Below, in pieces: positions 7,201-10,386 of a stretch of 10,386 bases of DNA (positions within the stretch are counted from its first letter, which is position 1; every line of letters starts with the position of its first letter). Below the pieces are notes generated by a model. The model saw nothing but the letters and a program-made list of their open reading frames with translations. It ran no database searches and was not told the DNA's origin. The stretch spans positions 1 to 10,386 of the forward strand of contig JAEWYA010000160.1 in NCBI GenBank assembly GCA_023395775.1. Reading direction: 5' to 3'. The translations under genes and the position numbers were made by a program. This DNA comes from Bacillota bacterium. Lineage in GTDB: Bacteria; Bacillota; Clostridia; Oscillospirales; Oscillospiraceae.

Positions 7201-7522
7201 TTGCAGCCATGAGACTGCCCGGTGCGCAATAATTTGTCGTTATGGCTGCGTTGTTGAGGGTGAGGGTGTACTTCACCGAAGCCCAGGCGTTGTACTGCAC
7301 CGCCCATGTCCAGCCGTCGGCGGGAAGGGATGCCTGATTGCTTGCCGTGCCGGCTCCGCCACTATTGGTGCCGAAGGTATAGTAGCCGTCAGTCGTCGGC
7401 AGGCTGACCGCTGCACCGCTGCCGATGTACAGATTTGTCAAATCCGCCGCACTCGCCGTCGTGGGCAGCAGGGTGATCACCAGGCAAAGGGTGAGCAAAA
7501 TGCTTAAAAATCGTTTTTTCAT
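4292..7522 (-). CDS. Secreted SLH-domain surface protein with beta-solenoid-like repeats
   Basis: A 1076-residue exported protein. Residues 1-25 form a classical signal peptide (MKKRF, hydrophobic core, cleavage likely after TASA). From about 80 to 560 it is rich in Gly, Ser, Thr and Asn, with recurring short units such as ISGGTVTAIG, ITGGTTIAAGV and YGVYAEG. This suggests a right-handed beta-solenoid or adhesin-like stalk. A beta-sandwich, Ig/Fn3-like segment follows at about 669-745, a PPSSGGGS linker near 750, and another beta-rich domain to about 905. Residues 912-1076 hold three SLH modules (NPFTDVSKNDWFYNAV, then ITREQ and TRAQ motifs). SLH modules usually bind pyruvylated secondary cell-wall polymer, anchoring the protein outside the cell. 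No catalytic motif is visible; adhesion or a structural role is inference. GAGGAG at 7533-7538 lies 10 nt before ATG. It follows the 112-aa gene by 20 nt. Confidence 0.95.
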   Translation of the reverse strand: MKKRFLSILLTLCLVITLLPTTASAADLTNLYIGSGAAVSLPTTDGYYTFGTNSGGAGTASNQASLPADGWTWAVQYNAWASVKYTLTLNNAAITTNYCAPGSLMAAIHADGDLDVVLLGVNTVTGLDGTNSYSSGSFGVYVSGSLTVGGSGSLTANAGKAPFAMSGGIFATNSITISGGTITAIGGYGARSFGLGTIYNGGDSIAISGGTVTAIGSETGGSSSCGIWTYTVSITGGIVTTTGIINGVSANTININNGEGDGLLIAKGRQHAATSVPTCGSGSAALSGSPSDYTGVWGVSAIYPSANILNSTLNLSTWSDDATTYWNASTGGYKTETVGEVKTLTLKNVIINTPDNFSGNNWGIILPSENVNIVLEGVNIVNAGNANSSSYSYGIWGDDSNISVSGDNLIVLSGTGAIGSSGLYAGASLSIESAKVVALSDRTYPNNSSAAIRSDGAVFFSGGTTIAVGEGDNGNSMGVQSGDSVSITGGTTIAAGVFGSNCYGVYAEGTESSISITGGTTIAAGVLAGSNSYGVYAEGSVNITGGNGTAFTTGAYPGTSKKAFNNSPQGNETHVPVLTAGSWTENSAIWNVWQRATTPNATIDYVAEKLTGLTASAAYEVNSTADAADADGKITIQNAWLGTTISLVQKGDGTSTVDSAAKSITLAARPAAPSCTAVQPSASSATGTASGITTDMQYSINGGTSWTDGTGTDVTGLNPGTVLVRVKATPTTPAGLSQSITITAYTAPPSSGGGSTRPALVTKIDNGGSTTNSNIGQLVSDGKTLTVNGDKGAKLVFNTEALKGIDGQTSGSIKVEMKDVSPAHQENLPGKQVFSLTVSSGSSTITNFGGSVTVTLPYTLKDGETANEVTVWYLAGNGGMTEVPCTYDPATELATFTVNHFSLYVVGVGTPWVNPFTDVSKNDWFYNAVKFANQNGLFAGTGADTFSPDSAMTRAMLWTVLGRMDGQSLSGSGVFEAARSWAMGAGITDGTNPDGCITREQMVTILWRYAGSPKVDSGLSNFSDVGSVASYAADAMAWAVENGMIAGANGALMPQGNATRAQVATILQQFIAATVK
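5911..6072 (-). repeat. 90-bp near-identical tandem repeat in the SLH gene
   Basis: The segments starting at 5911 and 6001 are nearly identical over about 72 bases, with a 90-base period. They encode two copies of ITGGTTIAAGV, a variable Ala/Gly/Ser-rich turn, and YGVYAEG. A weaker third copy lies near 6115-6140 (SGGTTIAVGEG). The in-frame period allows gain or loss of units without breaking the gene. Confidence 0.72.
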
Positions 7523-7542
7523 GTCATGATTTCTCCTCTTTT

Positions 7543-7881
7543 TTATTGTATCTCCTTATTGGTTTGTCTGTTTTCCTCCGCCGTCCGAAAGCCCATCAGC
7601 AGAGCCGGGAAGCGGTTCATGGGTTTGCGTAGGATGCGGTTATAGCTTTTAGCCGCCTCACGGCAGAGCATCCGGCTGGTTTCCAGCATTCTGGCGGAGG
7701 GCTGTGCGTCGGGGCCGTCCCTCGCCTGGGCGTACAGTCCCTCATGCAGCCGCAGCTGCTCCTCAAGAGCAGTAAGGTTGTTCTGCTTTGCCGACAGCTC
7801 CTTAAAGGCAGTAGTAAACCAGATTGTCACAAATCCCGCCACGCAGATGCCCGCAACAAAGCAAGCGATTAAAGTGGGCAC
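7543..7881 (-). CDS. Small membrane protein with predicted coiled coil, unknown function
   Basis: 112 residues, not recognised as a named family. Residues 2-24 (PTLIACFVAGICVAGFVTIWFTT) form one membrane helix. A charged, Leu-rich stretch follows at about 28-50 (ELSAKQNNLTALEEQLRLHE) that looks like a short coiled coil, then a basic helical region ending polar. The likely topology is one anchor with a soluble tail. The start is GTG at 7881, with GAGAGG 11 nt upstream on the minus strand, and the stop lies 20 nt before the SLH gene. The two genes therefore form one operon, read away from the LytTR/GHKL pair. It might help export or display of the SLH protein, or serve as a signalling partner of the kinase. 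Both are guesses from context. Confidence 0.72.
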   Translation of the reverse strand: MPTLIACFVAGICVAGFVTIWFTTAFKELSAKQNNLTALEEQLRLHEGLYAQARDGPDAQPSARMLETSRMLCREAAKSYNRILRKPMNRFPALLMGFRTAEENRQTNKEIQ

Positions 7882-7915
7882 ACGGCGTCACACCTCTCTT
7901 GTTGTATTTATCGAC

Positions 7916-7944
7916 AGAATAACAGAAAAACCGCCCGAAAACCG
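7916..7944 (-). promoter_or_regulatory. Putative activator-dependent promoter of the SLH operon
   Basis: Read on the minus strand, TATTCT (complement of 7916-7921) could be the -10 box, with a non-consensus -35 (CGGTTT, complement of 7939-7944) after 17 bp. The weak -35 with a LytTR direct repeat just upstream is the layout of AgrA-type activated promoters. Confidence 0.35.
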
Positions 7945-7952
7945 TTTTTTGC

Positions 7953-7983
7953 CTGAATGGTAGTAGATTTCGGCCTGAACGGT
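7953..7983 (-). promoter_or_regulatory. LytTR (AgrA-type) direct-repeat binding site
   Basis: On the minus strand two 9-bp repeats read ACCGTTCAG (complement of 7975-7983) and ACCATTCAG (complement of 7953-7961). They are separated by 13 bp (22 bp start to start). The first fits every position of the LytTR/AgrA consensus WMMGTTNRK; the second differs at one base. Identity extends to 12 bp (TACCRTTCAGGC). The only LytTR protein in the window is encoded about 75 bp away, so it is the obvious ligand. Relative to the putative minus-strand start the repeats lie at about -44 to -74, suitable for activation. The site also lies upstream of the regulator gene and could serve autoregulation. Confidence 0.68.
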
Positions 7984-8057
7984 AATTTAAGCAATTGAAG
8001 AAAGCCAAACATTATAGTAAAATGTTACATATATGATAAAGAGAGGAGGCGGAGCGG

Positions 8058-8822
8058 CTGAAGATTGCTATTTGTGACGATGATAAACGAGACTTGCTGC
8101 AAATTGCTTCTCTGCTGGAATCGTATCGGCATGACAGGAAGGCGGAGCTTTCCTATGTGAGCTTTCAGAATGCCACTGAGCTTTTGGCCTCCATGGAGGG
8201 CAGGGATTACGATCTGCTTCTGTTGGATATGTTGATGCCCGGCGTAAACGGTATGCAGGCGGCCCGCGAAATTCGGGGACACAACAGCCAAATTGAGATT
8301 GTGTTTCTGACCTCCTCGCCGGAATACGCGGTGGAAAGCTACAGCGTTCGCGCGCACTATTATCTTTTGAAGCCCGCCACGGAAGAAAAGCTGTTTCCCA
8401 TTCTCGACAGGCTGATAACCGATTTCAAAAGGCCGGAGGACGCCCTGCGCATCAAAACGCAATCCAGTGTGTTCAGCTTGCCCTATGGAAAAATCGAATA
8501 CATAGAAGTCAGTGCAAAAAAACTTCATTTTTATCTGACGGACGGCGGCAAGCGGGAGGTATCCGGCAGCCTTGCGGATTTTGAACGGGCTCTGCTGAAA
8601 AGGCCCGGTTTTATAAAGGTGCATCGTTCCTATCTCATAAATCTGCAGTGGGTACAGGAGCTGCTTCAGGGAGAGCTTGTGACTGTGACTGGGCGGCGTG
8701 TGCCGGTGGCAAGAACGGCTTATCCGCAGGTTCGGACAGCCTATACGAAGTTTTTGTTTGAGGAAGCGGAGGAATTGGCGCAGGACAGAGGAGGCGAACC
8801 TGAATGTTTGAGACCGTCATAG
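8058..8822 (+). CDS. LytTR-family response regulator (AgrA/LytR-like), CTG start
   Basis: 254 residues with two domains. The receiver domain (about 1-120) has the acidic pocket Asp7-Asp8 in KIAICDDD, the phosphoacceptor Asp57 in LLLLDMLMPGVNG, Thr85 in FLTSS and Lys105 in YLLKP. The LytTR DNA-binding domain (about 138-240) has IEYIEVSAKKLHFYL and HRSYLINL. The start is chosen at CTG 8058 because GAGAGGAGG (8041-8049) lies 8 nt upstream, an in-frame stop lies at 8037-8039, and no ATG or GTG lies between. The next candidate, TTG at 8094, would remove the acidic pocket. CTG is rare as a start, and a sequencing error or low translation are alternatives. The gene overlaps the kinase by 19 nt, so the pair is coupled. 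Phosphorylation probably promotes binding to the direct repeat at 7953-7983 and control of the SLH operon. Confidence 0.93.
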   Translation: MKIAICDDDKRDLLQIASLLESYRHDRKAELSYVSFQNATELLASMEGRDYDLLLLDMLMPGVNGMQAAREIRGHNSQIEIVFLTSSPEYAVESYSVRAHYYLLKPATEEKLFPILDRLITDFKRPEDALRIKTQSSVFSLPYGKIEYIEVSAKKLHFYLTDGGKREVSGSLADFERALLKRPGFIKVHRSYLINLQWVQELLQGELVTVTGRRVPVARTAYPQVRTAYTKFLFEEAEELAQDRGGEPECLRPS

Positions 8823-10087
8823 GACTCCTACGATTTGCTTCTTCTCTGCTCTTTGGCGTTTCGGTTTCGGTTCTCTTCGCTGGCATCGAGCGTACGCGGA
8901 AGAACAAGATTGCTGTTGGCTGCGCTTGCGCAATTCTTTTGATCGTTCAGTCCGCTTGCTGGTGGTTTTTCGGCATAGACACGACGTCGAAACTGTATCC
9001 GCTTATCATTCATGTGCCGATGATACTTTTATCCTCCCTCTATTTTAAGCGTCCGTGGCTAATCTCCGCCACCAGCGTGCTTACCGGTTATCTGTGCTGT
9101 CAGGCTCCGCGTTGGGTCGGTTTCCTTGCAGGCGCCGTCTTTGGCAGCAGGCTCGCGGACCACATTTTTTATATCACGGCCGTGCTTCTGGCCTATTATT
9201 TCCTGAAAAGATATGTGGCCGGGTCCGTCCGGGAGCTGATGGAAAAATCCATTCAATCCCGCATGTTATTAGGAGCAGTACCTCTTTTTTATTACTTGTT
9301 CGACTATTCTACCACCATCTGCACCGATATACTTTACACGGGCACTAAATGGGCGGTGCAGTTCATGCCCTCGATAGTATCCGTTTTCTATTTCGTATTT
9401 GTCATCCTCTATTACGCCGAAACGCAAAAGCAGGCGGACGCGCAGAGAGAGCGGGATATGCTGACTGCACAGCTTCAGCTGGCCAAAACAGAGTTTACCA
9501 CGCTCCGGAAACTGCAGGAATGCACCGCCGTTTATCGCCACGACATGCGGCATCATTTTTCGCTTCTGCAAGGCTTGGCTTCAGCGGAAAACATCGAAGG
9601 AATCAAAGAGTATTTGAAAACCGTACAGTCCGACATGGACGCGATCACTCCAGTGCGCTTTTGCGAGAATGAAACGGCGAATCTGGTTTTATCCGCTTTT
9701 TCCGCTATAGCAGAGCAAAAGGGCGTTCTCCTGTCGGTGGACGCAAAGCTATCGGCCACGATTTCCCTAAGCGATACTGAGTTTTGTTCGCTGCTCTCCA
9801 ACAGCCTTGAGAACGCCATCACCGCCGCTGCTGCCTGCATTGATTCGCGGTGCAAAACCGTGACTTTTATGGCGATGGTACACAAAAACAAGCTGCTGAT
9901 TTCAACGGATAATCCCTATTCAGGAGAAATTAAAATGAAAGACGGACTTCCCCAATCGCCCTTCGAGGGTCATGGCTACGGAGTCCGCAGTATCTTGGCC
10001 ATTGCCAAAGAGCGTGGCGGTCAGGCAATTTTTAGCGCCGAAGATGGCGTATTCAACTTAAAAATCATGATACCTCTCCCGAAATGA
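8804..10087 (+). CDS. GHKL-type sensor histidine kinase (AgrC-like)
   Basis: 427 residues. The N-terminal half (about 1-205) contains six to seven hydrophobic segments, roughly 4-26, 36-54, 66-82, 87-112, 120-137, 153-170 and 187-205. It would sit in the membrane and act as the sensor. A coiled-coil linker (about 206-240) leads to the phosphoacceptor motif YRHDMRHH (His246). The ATPase domain has the N-box LLSNSLENAI (Asn337), the segment STDNP (369-370), and the glycine-rich GHGYGVRSI (389-397). This is the arrangement of AgrC/LytS-like HATPase_c_5 kinases paired with LytTR regulators. AGAGGAGG (8787-8794) lies 9 nt before ATG, and the gene begins inside the regulator gene. The signal is unknown. 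No AgrB or AgrD homologue lies in the window, so a peptide pheromone circuit is not supported here. Confidence 0.94.
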   Translation: MFETVIGLLRFASSLLFGVSVSVLFAGIERTRKNKIAVGCACAILLIVQSACWWFFGIDTTSKLYPLIIHVPMILLSSLYFKRPWLISATSVLTGYLCCQAPRWVGFLAGAVFGSRLADHIFYITAVLLAYYFLKRYVAGSVRELMEKSIQSRMLLGAVPLFYYLFDYSTTICTDILYTGTKWAVQFMPSIVSVFYFVFVILYYAETQKQADAQRERDMLTAQLQLAKTEFTTLRKLQECTAVYRHDMRHHFSLLQGLASAENIEGIKEYLKTVQSDMDAITPVRFCENETANLVLSAFSAIAEQKGVLLSVDAKLSATISLSDTEFCSLLSNSLENAITAAAACIDSRCKTVTFMAMVHKNKLLISTDNPYSGEIKMKDGLPQSPFEGHGYGVRSILAIAKERGGQAIFSAEDGVFNLKIMIPLPK

Positions 10088-10296
10088 AGCATAATTTCTA
10101 TCCATTTATATGACTTATTCCATCTTATTTACTGAAAAGTACCATCTGCTTTGCGCGGAATATTTTGAGTTATATAAGCAACAGCTACTGGATTTCTTCA
10201 ATTCCTGAGATTTTCAATTGCGAACCGCGTGCGGCCTTTCCGCTTGGTGGTTCGCATCCCGGCATAAAAAGTGCTAATTTTAGGGACAAGAAAAAA
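10088..10296. other. Intergenic region after the kinase; possible short ORF
   Basis: No standard gene is visible. One open frame, ATG 10110 to TGA 10208, would give a 32-residue Tyr/Phe/Leu-rich peptide beginning MTYSILFTEKYH. No clear ribosome binding site precedes it. It is included for completeness because small peptides can accompany AgrC-like kinases, but nothing shows that it is translated. Confidence 0.25.
10219..10256. repeat. Hairpin downstream of the kinase gene
   Basis: TGCGAACC (10219-10226) and GGTTCGCA (10249-10256) form a perfect 8-bp stem, with an inner GCGG/CCGC stem around a 5-nt loop. No U-tract follows on the plus strand and no clean U-tract on the minus strand. It could slow transcription or protect the 3' end of the kinase mRNA, but it is not a standard intrinsic terminator. 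Confidence 0.5.
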
Positions 10297-10346
10297 GGCC
10301 CGCTTTGCGGACCACTTGGGAGAGCAAGCTATCCGCAAAGCGGGCC
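10297..10346 (-). terminator. Strong rho-independent terminator for a minus-strand gene beyond the right edge
   Basis: A perfect 15-bp inverted repeat (GGCCCGCTTTGCGGA at 10297-10311, complement at 10332-10346) has a 20-nt loop. On the minus strand it is followed by TTTTTTCTTG, a good U-tract; on the plus strand by GC-rich sequence. It therefore ends transcription arriving from the right. The stem alone may also stop some read-through from the kinase gene. Confidence 0.78.
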
Positions 10347-10386
10347 CTGCCCACCTGACAACTTGCACAAAGTAAAATCCGGAAAT

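Noticed and set aside
8058..10208. A complete agr-type quorum-sensing system
   Set aside because: Regulator and kinase are of the right families, but no AgrB-like membrane protease and no AgrD-like precursor with a conserved cysteine is encoded in the window.

Overview
The window looks like accessory DNA from a Gram-positive anaerobe of the class Clostridia. The evidence is a YolD-like protein beside a Y-family polymerase, a large serine recombinase, an SLH-anchored surface protein, a LytTR/GHKL two-component system, a GEMM-I (cyclic di-GMP) riboswitch, and GGAGG-type ribosome binding sites. This placement rests on family knowledge alone, and I cannot name a genus. No rRNA, tRNA, CRISPR array or intact insertion sequence is visible.

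Left part (1-2686, + strand): the last 59 codons of a large serine recombinase, a typical end gene of an integrative element, are followed by a compact three-gene operon. It encodes a low-molecular-weight tyrosine phosphatase, a 504-residue Y-family (UmuC/DinB-like) translesion polymerase with a beta-clamp motif, and a YolD-like protein. Neighbouring genes overlap by 38 and 4 nt. This looks like a mutagenic-repair cassette carried on a mobile element.

Middle (about 2690-4240): a graveyard of broken genes. A rhuM-like gene has an in-frame amber codon and is cut off. It is fused directly to the zinc-ribbon part of a second serine recombinase, which is itself frameshifted. Then come promoter-like sequences with dyads and a well-formed GEMM-I riboswitch with a downstream hairpin and a near-perfect Shine-Dalgarno. 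Instead of an intact gene, the riboswitch now faces a 69-codon fragment of a second, diverged Y-family polymerase. The next roughly 275 bases hold no recognisable gene.

Right part (4240-10087): a surface-protein module. On the minus strand, a small membrane protein with a predicted coiled coil (112 aa) is followed after 20 nt by a 1076-aa secreted protein with beta-solenoid-like repeats and three C-terminal SLH modules, ending in a strong terminator. Divergently, on the plus strand, a LytTR response regulator (apparent CTG start) overlaps a GHKL sensor kinase by 19 nt. The shared intergenic region carries a 22-bp-spaced direct repeat matching the LytTR/AgrA site consensus. It sits where an activator of the minus-strand operon would bind, so the kinase and regulator probably control expression of the SLH protein.

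The end (10088-10386) has a possible 32-codon ORF, a hairpin, and a strong terminator oriented for a minus-strand gene beyond the window. The most interesting candidates for something new are the orphan riboswitch facing a chimeric pseudogene and the self-contained LytTR-controlled surface-protein locus.
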